Shown: in pieces, positions 8,617 through 16,809 of the stretch
Position numbering within the stretch: position 1 is the stretch's first letter
Layout of the letters: the number at the start of each line of letters is the position of its first letter
DNA from: Gemmatimonadota bacterium
GTDB taxonomy: Bacteria; Gemmatimonadota; Gemmatimonadetes; Gemmatimonadales; GWC2-71-9
Direction: 5' to 3'
Length of the DNA: 41,340 nucleotides
NCBI GenBank assembly: GCA_016794805.1
Contig: JAEUJI010000048.1
Coordinates: 1 to 41,340, forward strand
Notes under the pieces: model-generated
Seen by the model: the letters and a program-made list of their open reading frames with translations, nothing else
Database searches by the model: none
Told to the model about the DNA's origin: nothing
Position numbers and translations under genes: made by a program

Positions 8617-9921
8617 CTACCGGAGCAGCGCCTTTCCTCCCTGCAGCACCACCTCTCCCCCCTTCATCACGAACTCCGGCGTCATGAAGCTCCGCAGGTC
8701 GGCCAGGGCATCCCCGCGGACGGCCACGATGTCGGCGAGCTTTCCCGGGGCCAGGCTGCCGAGCTCCCGGTCCCAGTCCATCAGGCGGGCGGCCTCGATG
8801 GTAGCCGACTGGATGGCCTGCATCGGCGTCATGCCGTAGCGCACCATGTAGGGGAGCTGGGCGGCGTTGAGGCCGTGGGGAAAGACGCCGGCGTCGGTCC
8901 CGTAGGCAATCCGTACCCCGAGCCCCACGGCCTTCCGGAAGGCCGTCCGCTGGGTCTCGGTGGTCTCCCGGTTCTTTCGCAGGATCTCCGCCGACCAGCC
9001 ATCCCGGGCGCCGACCGAGTCGATGTAGTCGCCGTTGAAGATGTCGGCCACCAGCCAGGTACCCTGCTGCCGCATCAGGTCGAGGGCCTCGTCGTCCGCC
9101 AGCGACCCGTGCTCGATGCTCCGGACCCCCGCCCGCACCGCCCGCTTGATGCCCTCCGCGCCGTGGGCATGCGCCGCCACGAACGCCCCGTAGTTGCCCG
9201 CCTCCACCACCGCCGCCCGCAACTCCTCCTCGGTGTACTCCGGGGTGCCCGGCAGCGTCCCGGGGGCCAGCACCGCCCCGGTGGCGATGATCTTGATGAA
9301 GTCCGCCCCCCCGTTGAGCAGCTCCCGCACCCGCTGCCGCACCTCGGCGGCCGTATTGGCGACGCCGCGGCGGAAGTCGGGCGGGGGGATGACGTCCGGG
9401 GCCAGCCCGGTGACCTCGCCGCCGCCGCTCGACACGGTGACGTAGGCGGCGGCCACCTTCATCCGGGGCCCGGGCACGGTGCCGTCGTTGATCGCGTCCC
9501 GGAGGGCCGCGTCCACGTAGGCCCGGTAGGTACCCACGTCCCGGACCGTGGTGAACCCGGCCAGGAGCGTGGCCCGCGCGTGGCGTACCCCGGTGAAGGC
9601 GTTCCGGGCCGCGCTGCTGGTGAGCGGGTCGGCGTTGCTGGCGCCCTGGATCGGGTCGGCGAGGTGGGTGTGGGCATCGATCAGCCCCGGCAGCACGGTT
9701 GCGCCGGAGAGGTCGATCACCCGGGCGCCGCGCGGGATCGGCTGGCTGCCCGGCTGCACCGCCTCGATCCGGTCGCCCCGGATCAGGATGACCTGGTTGG
9801 CGCGGACCTCCCCGCGCTCGACATCCACCAGCCGGCCGGCGCGGATAGCGGTGAGGTCCTGGGCGGTCGCGTCCACCGGTGCGAGGAGCAGGGCTGCGAG
9901 CAATAGCTGCCTTGGCTTCAC
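8617..9921 (-). CDS. Exported amidohydrolase (imidazolonepropionase / Xaa-Pro dipeptidase-like)
   Basis: A metal-dependent hydrolase of the amidohydrolase superfamily with a signal peptide (MKPRQLLLAALLLAPVDATAQ), so it likely acts in the periplasm. Metal ligands and catalytic residues are present: His84/His86 in DAHTHL, Lys210 in FIKII (probably the carbamylated lysine), His251 or His253 in AAHAHG, His271 in IEHGS and Asp343 in YGTDAG. Length is 434 aa. Close families include Xaa-Pro dipeptidases, aryldialkylphosphatase-like and carboxypeptidase-like amidohydrolases, so the substrate (dipeptide or cyclic amide) is not determined. It lies downstream of the CehA/McbA-type gene on the same strand, 127 bp away. 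Confidence 0.88.
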   Translation of the reverse strand: MKPRQLLLAALLLAPVDATAQDLTAIRAGRLVDVERGEVRANQVILIRGDRIEAVQPGSQPIPRGARVIDLSGATVLPGLIDAHTHLADPIQGASNADPLTSSAARNAFTGVRHARATLLAGFTTVRDVGTYRAYVDAALRDAINDGTVPGPRMKVAAAYVTVSSGGGEVTGLAPDVIPPPDFRRGVANTAAEVRQRVRELLNGGADFIKIIATGAVLAPGTLPGTPEYTEEELRAAVVEAGNYGAFVAAHAHGAEGIKRAVRAGVRSIEHGSLADDEALDLMRQQGTWLVADIFNGDYIDSVGARDGWSAEILRKNRETTETQRTAFRKAVGLGVRIAYGTDAGVFPHGLNAAQLPYMVRYGMTPMQAIQSATIEAARLMDWDRELGSLAPGKLADIVAVRGDALADLRSFMTPEFVMKGGEVVLQGGKALLR

Positions 9922-10048
9922 GGAATGCTCCTCCCATCATGTTTGACGACCCCTGCGGCCATCGCCCCCGGAGCGGCATGCCAAAGCCTTAGACTGGCAG
10001 GCCGCGGAGGGGGCGAGGGCCGCCGGGTCCGCCTCACGATCTCTGCTG

Positions 10049-12640
10049 TCATCGCAGTTCAGCGAACCGCGCTCTCGCCACCCGCAGCCGCTCCAGCACC
10101 TCGCGCCTCTCCTGCGCGGTGTTCCACCCCGGATGCGACTCCGCCGCCGGCACCAGCCGGTCGATCCACCGCAGGAAGTACTCCACGTCTGCCGTGCTTC
10201 GCACCGGCTTCCCCGCCACCGTCACGTACACCGGGCTGGTGCTGGCAAAGGGGTAGAGATCGAGGATAGGCTCTGCCGGTTCGGCGCTCCACGCCCGGAG
10301 CACGAACCAGCCGCTGGCCGCCACCGGCACCGTGATGGTGGTATCGGCACTGGTGCGGTCCCCGCGCAGCGGGATGGTGGCCACCACCTCGCCGCCGCCG
10401 ATCACCTCGAGGTGCTCCACCGGGACGTTGGACCGGAGCATGACCTTGAGCGGCAGCCGGTGGCTCCCGGCCGGGAGCGTCACTGCTCCGCCAGGGCCGA
10501 CCCCCCCGGCCGAGAACTGCAGCACGGGGCCGGTGGTCACGAAGGTCTTCCCCGCCTTGAGCGCCGCGTACCACCGGCCCCGGTCCAGGGGGAGCGGAGA
10601 CTCCACGTACACCCGCGTCGTGCCGAGCGGGCCGCGGAGGCTGGCGTAGTTGGTCATGGCGTCGGTGCCGGCGCCGGCCGGAATCCGGAAGCCGCAATTG
10701 AGCAGCCGGTACCAGACCTGCGAAGTAATCAGGTGGTCGCTGAATCCCATCACCTCGAGGTAATCCACCTTGCCGAGCGCCACGTCCACCGGGAGGGCAT
10801 AGGTGAAGGGTGGGGCGCTGTCGGCGAGGTTGGGCGCCTCGTCGAAGGGGTGCACGTAGCCCAGCAGCCCCCCCTGGGCCCGCGCCTGGTCGGCGACCGT
10901 GGCGTTGTCGGGATACAGGCTGGCCACCGCCGTTCCCGCGTACCCGGAGTAATCGGGCAGGAGCAGGTGACTGGTGAGGCCGATGGCCGCGGTGTGACCC
11001 CACCAGCTGGTGTGGAACTCCTGGTCGTGCAGGATCAGCAGGTCCGGGGTGGAGACCGGGTCGGGACGGCCGGTGAAGTAGCTCACGTCCGGCACCCGGT
11101 CTTCCTTGTTGACGATCAGGTTCTCCACCAGGTTGAGCCCCTCCGCCCGCGCCTGCAGCGCGAGGCTCGTCGGCGTGGCCCGGTAGTGGCCGCCGTAATT
11201 CATGTGGACGTGGAGGTCCCCCGAGGTCCAGCCGGGGAGCCGCACCAGCCGCGCCAGCCGGACAGTCCGCTCCATGGCCGCATTGGCGACCACCGTCACC
11301 CGCTCACGCACGATGCGGAACTCCGGCCCCCGGCTCACCTCGATGCTCAGCTCGCCGGCCGGAACCGTCAGCGTGCTGCGCCCTGCGGTGTGGAAGTAGG
11401 TGGCCTCGAAGCGGCGCTGCGTCCGGTCAAAGGCCTCGTCGGCGTGGCGCCAGGCATCATCCGGGGCGGCGCCGCGTCCATCAGAGAGGGTCACCGAGAC
11501 CCGGGCCGGCGTCGGCCTCCCGGTGACGGCGTCCACGACCGAAATCGTGAGCCGGCCCACCGGCTCCCGGTACACTCGGCGCCGGGCCTCGATCTTCTGC
11601 CGGCTGCCGCCGGGAATCCCCACCACCCAGAGGGCGGTGTTCCCGGCCTCGTTGCTGATGTAGGCGATGCGCCGACCGTCCGGTGCCCAGCGCGGACTGG
11701 TTGCGTCGAAGTCGCCGTAGGTGAGCTGGAGCGGGTCGCCGCCGTCCGCGGTGGTGAGCCAGAGCTGGTGCCACTGGCGGCCGAGGTAGCTGGCATAGAC
11801 CACCCGGCGGCCGTCGAGGGCCCAGTCGGGGCGCATCCGCCAGGTGGATTCCTCGTCGTGGACGGCGGTCAGGCGGTCGGACGGACAGGCGGACGGGGGA
11901 CAGACGGGCAGGCGCCAGATGCCGCCGGAGCCCCAGATCTTCCCCCGGTTCGAGACCACCAGCAGTTCCTTGCCGTCCGGGGACCACGCAGGGGAGATGT
12001 AGTGGTCGAAGCGGCTGTAGTAATAGCGGGGGAGGCCGGAGTCGTGGTCTTCGGTCAGGCGGCTCGGTGACTCGGCGACTTGGCGGCTCGTATCCGCTGC
12101 CGAGTCGCCGAGCCGCCGAGCCGCCGAGACGACGAAGACATGGAACCGCCCCTCATACGCCGTACTCACGAACGCGATCCGGCTCCCATCAGGAGACCAG
12201 CGCGGCTCCACGTTCACCGCGCCGTCACGCACCAGCGGCCGGGAGACGAGGGTCCCGAGATCGAGCAGCCGGAGCTCGACCGCATCCTCCCGGTAGGAGG
12301 CGTACACCACCTGGGTGCCGTCGGGCGAGACGTCCGGCTGGTGGTCGTAGCCGGGACCAGTGGTGAGCTGTTCCGCCACCGAGTCGCCGATCCGCTGGCG
12401 CCAGAGGCTCCCCTGCATGGCGTAGATCAGGGTCTGGCCGTCGGCGCCCCAGGCCACGGCCGAGGGGCCGCTGGTCACCTGCGGCAGGTACATCTCGCGG
12501 AAGTAGTAGTTGTGCGGAAGCTTGACCTGCTTGAGCACCGGCTGCCGCTGCGCGCCGACGGCTTGTGGGAAGGCAGTCGCGAAAAAGACGAAACCGCCAA
12601 GACCGCAAAGACCGCGAAGACACCACTCCATTCTCATCAT
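10049..12640 (-). CDS. PD40 propeller protein with CehA/McbA-type metallohydrolase domain, exported
   Basis: About 863 residues. After a signal peptide come TolB/PD40 beta-propeller repeats (many WSPDGxxIAF-type blades: VSPDGTQVVY, WSPDGSRIAF, WSPDGKELLV, WAPDGRRIAY) over roughly the first 380 residues, then a small carboxypeptidase-regulatory-like beta domain. A PHP-type metallohydrolase domain of the CehA/McbA family follows: SGDLHVHMNYGGHY, LILHDQEFHTSWWGHTAAIGL, GYVHPFDEAP, EVMGFSDH and AGAGTDAMTNY supply metal ligands. Three near starts (ATG 12640, 12637, 12631) and a GTG at 12655 are possible. All lie upstream of, or inside, a repeat arm, so the signal peptide is itself encoded by repeat DNA (12591-12621). 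A GCCGAGCC palindrome at 12059-12129 adds an Arg/Ser-rich loop inside the propeller. Confidence 0.85.
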   Translation of the reverse strand: MMRMEWCLRGLCGLGGFVFFATAFPQAVGAQRQPVLKQVKLPHNYYFREMYLPQVTSGPSAVAWGADGQTLIYAMQGSLWRQRIGDSVAEQLTTGPGYDHQPDVSPDGTQVVYASYREDAVELRLLDLGTLVSRPLVRDGAVNVEPRWSPDGSRIAFVSTAYEGRFHVFVVSAARRLGDSAADTSRQVAESPSRLTEDHDSGLPRYYYSRFDHYISPAWSPDGKELLVVSNRGKIWGSGGIWRLPVCPPSACPSDRLTAVHDEESTWRMRPDWALDGRRVVYASYLGRQWHQLWLTTADGGDPLQLTYGDFDATSPRWAPDGRRIAYISNEAGNTALWVVGIPGGSRQKIEARRRVYREPVGRLTISVVDAVTGRPTPARVSVTLSDGRGAAPDDAWRHADEAFDRTQRRFEATYFHTAGRSTLTVPAGELSIEVSRGPEFRIVRERVTVVANAAMERTVRLARLVRLPGWTSGDLHVHMNYGGHYRATPTSLALQARAEGLNLVENLIVNKEDRVPDVSYFTGRPDPVSTPDLLILHDQEFHTSWWGHTAAIGLTSHLLLPDYSGYAGTAVASLYPDNATVADQARAQGGLLGYVHPFDEAPNLADSAPPFTYALPVDVALGKVDYLEVMGFSDHLITSQVWYRLLNCGFRIPAGAGTDAMTNYASLRGPLGTTRVYVESPLPLDRGRWYAALKAGKTFVTTGPVLQFSAGGVGPGGAVTLPAGSHRLPLKVMLRSNVPVEHLEVIGGGEVVATIPLRGDRTSADTTITVPVAASGWFVLRAWSAEPAEPILDLYPFASTSPVYVTVAGKPVRSTADVEYFLRWIDRLVPAAESHPGWNTAQERREVLERLRVARARFAELR
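12059..12129. repeat. GCCGAGCC palindromic repeat, copy 2 (inside a gene)
   Basis: GGCGGCTCGGTGACTCGGCG on the left pairs with GCCGAGTCGCCGAGCCGCCG on the right. In frame within the propeller of the CehA/McbA-type gene, encoding an Ala/Arg/Ser-rich loop between two blades. Confidence 0.85.
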
Positions 12641-12693
12641 TCTTGGCGCATCCACCGTTCACCCCTTGGCGGTCTTCGTGGTCTTGGCGGTTG
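12591..12693. repeat. ACCGCCAAGACCGC inverted repeat spanning a gene start
   Basis: The left arm (12591-12621: AAACCGCCAAGACCGCAAAG and continuing) is complementary to the right arm (12665-12693: CTTGGCGGTCTTCGTGGTCT and continuing). Each arm is itself a tandem of ~9-bp units. The left arm encodes residues of the CehA/McbA-type signal peptide; the interior holds its candidate start codons. Confidence 0.75.
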
Positions 12694-12751
12694 AATGCAG
12701 TTGGCGCCAACCCGAGCTTGCGCCTCCGCACGGTGGTGGCAACCTTCCACC

Positions 12752-14143
12752 ATGCCCATCACTATTCGCGCCTTAGTCTGCGCCGCCATCGCCCTCGGCG
12801 CCAGTGCGCCGGCCGCCGCCCAGGATGCCGCCGACCCCATCGTTACCCAGTACCGTGACGTCGCCGATCGCATCATCCAGACGGCGCTCGCGGACAGCTC
12901 GGCCTGGGACCGCCTGGCCCGCCTCACCGATGCCTTCGGCCACCGGCTGAGCGGCTCCCGGAGCCTGGAGCAGGCCATCGACTGGGTCCTGGCCGAGATG
13001 AAGAAGGACGGCCTCGACAGCCCGCGCACCGAGCCGGTGAAGGTGCCCCACTGGGTGCGGGGCGTCGAGTCCGCCGAATTGGTCTCCCCCCGCCATGTTG
13101 CCCTGCCCATGCTCGGCCTGGGCGGGAGCATCGGCACCCCGGCCAGGGGGATCACCGCCGAGGTGCTCGTGGTCTCGGACTTCGACGAGCTCCACGCGCG
13201 CGCGGGGGAGGCGAAGGGCAAGATCGTCCTCTTCGATCCCGAGTGGAAGAACTATGGGGAAACCGGCCGCTACCGCCGGGTCGGCGCCATCGCGGCCGCC
13301 AAGGCGGGGGCCGTTGCCCTGCTGATCCGCTCGGTCGGGCCCTATGGCATCCGCACCCCGCACACCGGCGTCATGAGCTACGACAGCACCGTCACCCGGA
13401 TCCCCGCCGCCGCGATCACCATGGAAGACGCGATGATGCTCCACCGGATGCAGGACCGGGGGGAGCGGGTCGTGGTGACACTCAAGATGCAGGCGAAGAC
13501 CCTGCCGGACGCGATGAGCCGGAACGTCATGGCGGAGATCACCGGTTCCGAGCACCCGGAGGAGGTCGTGGTGCTGGGCGGCCACATTGACTCCTGGGAC
13601 GTCGGCACCGGGGCCATGGACGATGCCGGCGGCGTCGTGGTCTCCTGGGAGGCGATCCGGCTGATCCGGCGGCTGGGCCTCAAGCCGAAGCGCACCATCC
13701 GGGCGGTGGGCTGGACCAACGAGGAGAACGGCCTCCGCGGCGCGCTCGCCTACCGCGACGCGCGGGGTGCGGAGGTCGCCAACCACGTCATGGCCATCGA
13801 GTCGGACGCGGGGGTCTTCCGCCCGGATGGCTTCAACATGACCGGGAGCGACAGCGCGGTGGCGATCGTCCGGCGGGTGGCTGCCCTGCTCGCCTCGATT
13901 AACGCGGACAGCATCTCCACGCCGGGCGGCGGAGCGGACATCGGCCCGCTGATGGAGCGCGGCGTTCCCGGACTGGGGCTCGACGTGGATGGGGAGCGGT
14001 ACTTCTGGTATCACCACACCCCGGGCGACATGGTGGACAAGCTCGATCCCGCGGATGTGGCCCGGTGCGTGGCGGCGATGGCGGTGATGGCGTATGTCAT
14101 CGCGGATCTGCCGGAGCGGCTGCCGCCGACGGCGGTGCCGTAG
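12752..14143 (+). CDS. Exported M28-family metallopeptidase (carboxypeptidase Q-like)
   Basis: A zinc aminopeptidase or carboxypeptidase of family M28 with an inserted PA domain, 463 aa. ATG 12752 begins a signal peptide ending near ASAPAAAQ. The PA region is about residues 120-235 (GKIVLFDPEW, RVGAIAAAKAGAVALLIRS). The two-metal site is complete: His in GGHIDSWDVGTGAMDDAGG with the bridging Asp, Glu-Glu in TNEENG, Asp in IESDAG, and His in YHHTPGDMVD. The domain order matches glutamate carboxypeptidase/PGCP-like proteins. It is divergent from the CehA/McbA-type gene across the 12591-12693 repeat. The substrate is probably a peptide in the periplasm. Confidence 0.92.
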   Translation: MPITIRALVCAAIALGASAPAAAQDAADPIVTQYRDVADRIIQTALADSSAWDRLARLTDAFGHRLSGSRSLEQAIDWVLAEMKKDGLDSPRTEPVKVPHWVRGVESAELVSPRHVALPMLGLGGSIGTPARGITAEVLVVSDFDELHARAGEAKGKIVLFDPEWKNYGETGRYRRVGAIAAAKAGAVALLIRSVGPYGIRTPHTGVMSYDSTVTRIPAAAITMEDAMMLHRMQDRGERVVVTLKMQAKTLPDAMSRNVMAEITGSEHPEEVVVLGGHIDSWDVGTGAMDDAGGVVVSWEAIRLIRRLGLKPKRTIRAVGWTNEENGLRGALAYRDARGAEVANHVMAIESDAGVFRPDGFNMTGSDSAVAIVRRVAALLASINADSISTPGGGADIGPLMERGVPGLGLDVDGERYFWYHHTPGDMVDKLDPADVARCVAAMAVMAYVIADLPERLPPTAVP

Positions 14144-14234
14144 GCGGGGGTGGGAGGAGTCGCCCGCGTTCGCGGGAACCGAGGCGCGTTTGATTGATGG
14201 TCACCCCGCGTCGCGACCCGCCGAACTTGCAGTT

Positions 14235-14252
14235 GCGGGGGGGGCCCCCCGC
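14235..14252. terminator. GC hairpin between convergent genes
   Basis: GCGGGGGG pairs with CCCCCCGC around a GG centre (14235-14252). It lies between the convergent M28 peptidase and CoA-transferase B genes. A second small stem, CCCGCG-TT-CGCGGG, lies near 14171. No T-run is present, so termination strength is unclear. Confidence 0.4.
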
Positions 14253-14257
14253 GCGGC

Positions 14258-15025
14258 TCACCCCAGGAACAGCTTCCTGGGATCCAGCACCTCCCGCAAC
14301 AGCCGAAGCTCCTCGCCCGTCGGCGGCGCCACCGCGCCCAGCTCCGCCCGGGACTGCAGCGGCCAGCCCACGTTGGCCTTCACATCCTCGAGGGTGACGC
14401 CGGGGTAGAGCGCCGTGAGGACCATCTCCCCGCTCTCCGGGTCGCTCTCGAGGATTCCCTTGTCGGTAATCACCTTGACCGGCCCGGCGCCGGGCATCCC
14501 CAGCTCCTGGCGGGTCTTGCCCTTGCAGCGCTGCCCGGGGCTGGTGAGGAAGTCCAGCTCCGCCGGGAAGGCGCGCGGGTTGAGCCGGCTGATGATCAGC
14601 ACCCGCTGGGCATGTACGGCGATCTCCGCCGCGCCGCCGGAACCGGGGAGCCGCACCTTGGGCTTCTCGTAGCCGCCGATGACGGTGGTGTTGATGTTGC
14701 CGTAGCGGTCCACCTGGGCCCCGCCGAGGAAGCCCACCTCGATCTTCCCATTCTGCAGGAAGAGCTGGAACACATCCGCCATGGAACAGATCATCAGGGA
14801 CCCGGTCACCAGCGATGGGTCCCCGATCGACACCGGCAGCCGCTCCGGCACCGCCCCGACCGCCCCCGATTCGTAGATCAGCACCAGGTCCGGCGCCTGC
14901 AGCGCCCGGGCCAGGTTGCAGGCCAGGTTCGGCAGCCCGATTCCGACGAAGACCACCTCCCCGTTCCCGAGCTCGCGCGCGGCCACGGCGGCCATCATCT
15001 CTGACGGGGTGTACTCAGAAGCCAT
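14258..15025 (-). CDS. CoA-transferase family I, subunit B (GctB-like)
   Basis: Beta subunit of a two-subunit CoA-transferase, 255 aa. The YESG motif (Glu52) in LVLIYESGAVGAVPERLPVSIGDP matches the catalytic Glu motif of glutaconate CoA-transferase beta subunits, which the IpdB-type hydrolases lack. So transferase chemistry is retained. Other hallmarks are VGIGLPNLACNLA, GFLGGAQVDRYGNINTTVIG and LPGSGGAAEIA. Its start overlaps the end of the subunit A gene, so the two are translationally coupled. The acid substrate cannot be read off. Family members act on glutaconate, 3-oxoadipate, acetoacetate and similar acids; neighbouring genes make a dicarboxylate such as 3-oxoadipate plausible. Confidence 0.9.
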   Translation of the reverse strand: MASEYTPSEMMAAVAARELGNGEVVFVGIGLPNLACNLARALQAPDLVLIYESGAVGAVPERLPVSIGDPSLVTGSLMICSMADVFQLFLQNGKIEVGFLGGAQVDRYGNINTTVIGGYEKPKVRLPGSGGAAEIAVHAQRVLIISRLNPRAFPAELDFLTSPGQRCKGKTRQELGMPGAGPVKVITDKGILESDPESGEMVLTALYPGVTLEDVKANVGWPLQSRAELGAVAPPTGEELRLLREVLDPRKLFLG

Positions 15026-15920
15026 AGTTCACCCCTTCGCAGTACTGATCCTTGGCGGTGAGCCGCGCCTTGAGGTCAGGCTGGCGGGCCAGGTACTCGG
15101 CTCGGTCCTTCACGCCATACACCCACTGCTCCAGGTACTCCTGCAGCTTCGCGGGATCGCGGGAGATGTCCTCCCACGCCACGTAGAAGTCGTTGTCCCG
15201 GTCGTAGTAGCCCTGCGCGTAGCTCGGATGACAGCCCCACGGCTCCACCACCACCGCGTCCACGATCATCCCGGGAATCAGGGTGCGGTTGGGATCGGCG
15301 CGGATGACTGATTCGTCCACCAGCTCCTCCACCACGACGATCACCCTCTTCGAGGCGAACGCCGCTTCCTTCTGCACCCCGAGGAGGCCCCAGACCTGGG
15401 CGTTGCCGTACTGGTCGGCGCGCTGGGCGTGGATGACGGTGACATCGGGGTTGAGCGCGGGTACCGTGGCCAGGACTTCGCCGGTGTAGGGGCAGGTGAC
15501 GGTCCGGATCCGCGGATTGGCCACCGGGAGGTCGGTGCCCATGTAGTTCCGCATGGTCCAGAAGGGGAGCCCCGCCGCGCCGGCGGACATCCGCGCCACC
15601 ATCCCGAAGTGGCTGTACTCCTCGATCTCGAGCTTCGGCGTGCCTTTCTCCACCGCACGCCGGAAGGCGTGCAGCGACCCGGCGCCGGGATTCCCCGCCC
15701 AGGAAAAGACCAGCTTCCGGGCGCAGCCGGCCGCGATCATCTGGTCGTAGATCAGGTCCGGGGTGAGCCGGGCGATGGTGAGATCCCTGCGCCGCTGGCG
15801 GATGATCTCGTGCCCCGCCGCGAAGCAGATGAGGTGGGTGAAGCCCTCGATCACCACCGTGTCGCCGTCCCGCACATGGGCGGCGACAGCCTCCTGCATG
15901 GAGACGACCTTGGAATGCAT
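15015..15920 (-). CDS. CoA-transferase family I, subunit A (GctA-like)
   Basis: Alpha subunit, 301 aa, partner of the overlapping subunit B. Motifs: DGDTVVIEGFTHLICFAAGHEIIRQ (N-terminal CoA-binding turn region), KLVFSWAGNPGAGSLHAFRRAVEKG, and NPDVTVIHAQRADQYGNAQVWG. These match the GctA-like (glutaconate / 3-oxoacid) class rather than AtoD-like small subunits. ATG 15920 lies 7 bp after the GntR stop, so gntR, subunit A and subunit B form one leftward operon transcribed from the region shared with the KamA-like gene. Confidence 0.9.
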   Translation of the reverse strand: MHSKVVSMQEAVAAHVRDGDTVVIEGFTHLICFAAGHEIIRQRRRDLTIARLTPDLIYDQMIAAGCARKLVFSWAGNPGAGSLHAFRRAVEKGTPKLEIEEYSHFGMVARMSAGAAGLPFWTMRNYMGTDLPVANPRIRTVTCPYTGEVLATVPALNPDVTVIHAQRADQYGNAQVWGLLGVQKEAAFASKRVIVVVEELVDESVIRADPNRTLIPGMIVDAVVVEPWGCHPSYAQGYYDRDNDFYVAWEDISRDPAKLQEYLEQWVYGVKDRAEYLARQPDLKARLTAKDQYCEGVNYGF

Positions 15921-15926
15921 GATGCG

Positions 15927-16631
15927 CTAGGCTCCTGGTCCGTGCGCCGCCGTATGTGCCTCCCCCGCCTCGATCTGCCCCACCAGCAGCTCCGCCGCCC
16001 CCGCCAGGTGGGCCTGCAGCAGGTCGCCGGCGCGCCCCGCGTCCCTTGCGCCCAGCGCGGCGAGGATCTCGCGGTGCTCCCGCTCGAACCGCTCCCGGTA
16101 GGTGAGCATCAGGCCGTGGATCAGCCAGTAGCGATCCACCCGGCGCAGCAGCCCGTCGATCAGCTCCTGCATCCGTGGCCGGTCCTCGAGCCCGTAGATC
16201 AGCTCATGAAATTCCACATCCTGCGTCCCCCATGCCGCGCCATCCGTGGCCGACTCGGCGGCATCCAGGATCTGCGCCGCCCGCGCCAGCTGCGCCGGCG
16301 CCAGCCGCGGCGCCGCGCGGCGCACCGCGGCGGTCTCGAGGATGGCGCGGATCTCGTAGATCTCCCGGATTTCCCCGGGGGTCAGGGCGCTCACGGTGGC
16401 GCCCCGGTTGGGCTGGTAGGTGACCAGCCCCTCGGACTGCAGCTGGCGCAGCGCCTCCCGGACCGGGATGTGACTCACCTGCAGCTGGGCCGCGATCTCG
16501 TCCTGCGGCAACGGGGCGTTGGCGCGCAGGTGCCCGCTCGTGATCGCCTCGCGCAGCACTTCGGCCACCAGCTCGTGGGTGGCGAGCTTGCGGCGTCGGG
16601 GGAGGCGATCGCGGAGCTGGTCGAGGTGCAC
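15927..16631 (-). CDS. GntR-family transcriptional regulator, FCD (FadR/VanR-like) class
   Basis: A 234-residue one-component regulator. The N-terminal winged helix (about residues 17-85) contains ELVAEVLREAITSGHLRANAPLPQDEIAAQLQVSHIPVREALRQLQSEGLV, typical of GntR. The C-terminal helical FCD ligand/metal domain has EIREIYEIRAILE, DVEFHELIYGLEDRPRM and EREHREILAAL. FCD regulators usually sense carboxylic acids. GTG 16631 is the first reasonable start; a GCCGAGCC repeat lies just upstream. It is first in an operon with the CoA-transferase genes and divergent from the KamA-like gene, so it probably controls both directions through the AT-rich palindrome at 16741-16761. Confidence 0.92.
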   Translation of the reverse strand: MHLDQLRDRLPRRRKLATHELVAEVLREAITSGHLRANAPLPQDEIAAQLQVSHIPVREALRQLQSEGLVTYQPNRGATVSALTPGEIREIYEIRAILETAAVRRAAPRLAPAQLARAAQILDAAESATDGAAWGTQDVEFHELIYGLEDRPRMQELIDGLLRRVDRYWLIHGLMLTYRERFEREHREILAALGARDAGRAGDLLQAHLAGAAELLVGQIEAGEAHTAAHGPGA

Positions 16632-16661
16632 CGTGTTGGGGATCCGGGTGAGTGGTGGTGG

Positions 16662-16731
16662 GGCGATTGGGCGGTTGGGCGATTTGCCGCCGAGCCGCCG
16701 AGCCGCCGAGCCGCCGAGCCGCCGAGCCGCC
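16662..16731. repeat. GCCGAGCC palindromic repeat, copy 3 (regulatory region)
   Basis: Five GCCGAGCCGCCGAG-type units (16687-16731) with a degenerate partner arm (about 16662-16682). It lies in the divergent promoter region between gntR and the KamA-like gene. Confidence 0.75.
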
Positions 16732-16740
16732 TGGTTGCGC

Positions 16741-16761
16741 GATGATATATTATATATTATC
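16741..16761. promoter_or_regulatory. AT-rich near-perfect palindrome, probable GntR operator
   Basis: GATGATATAT and ATATATTATC face each other around a central T; only one pair of positions is mismatched. In a GC-rich genome such an AT-only dyad stands out. It sits 48 bp upstream of the KamA-like start codon and 110 bp upstream of gntR. FCD-class GntR proteins bind short dyads in such divergent regions, so it is the best candidate operator. An ATTAATAT sequence at about 16787 could be the -10 element of the KamA-like gene. Confidence 0.5.
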
Positions 16762-16809
16762 GTTCCAAAGTCAAGCCGGACAACGCATTAATATACGACC
16801 GAGGGCCCC

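Noticed and set aside
12591-12693. Terminal inverted repeats of an insertion sequence
   Set aside because: The space between the arms is about 40 bp and contains only the start of the flanking gene; no transposase is present.
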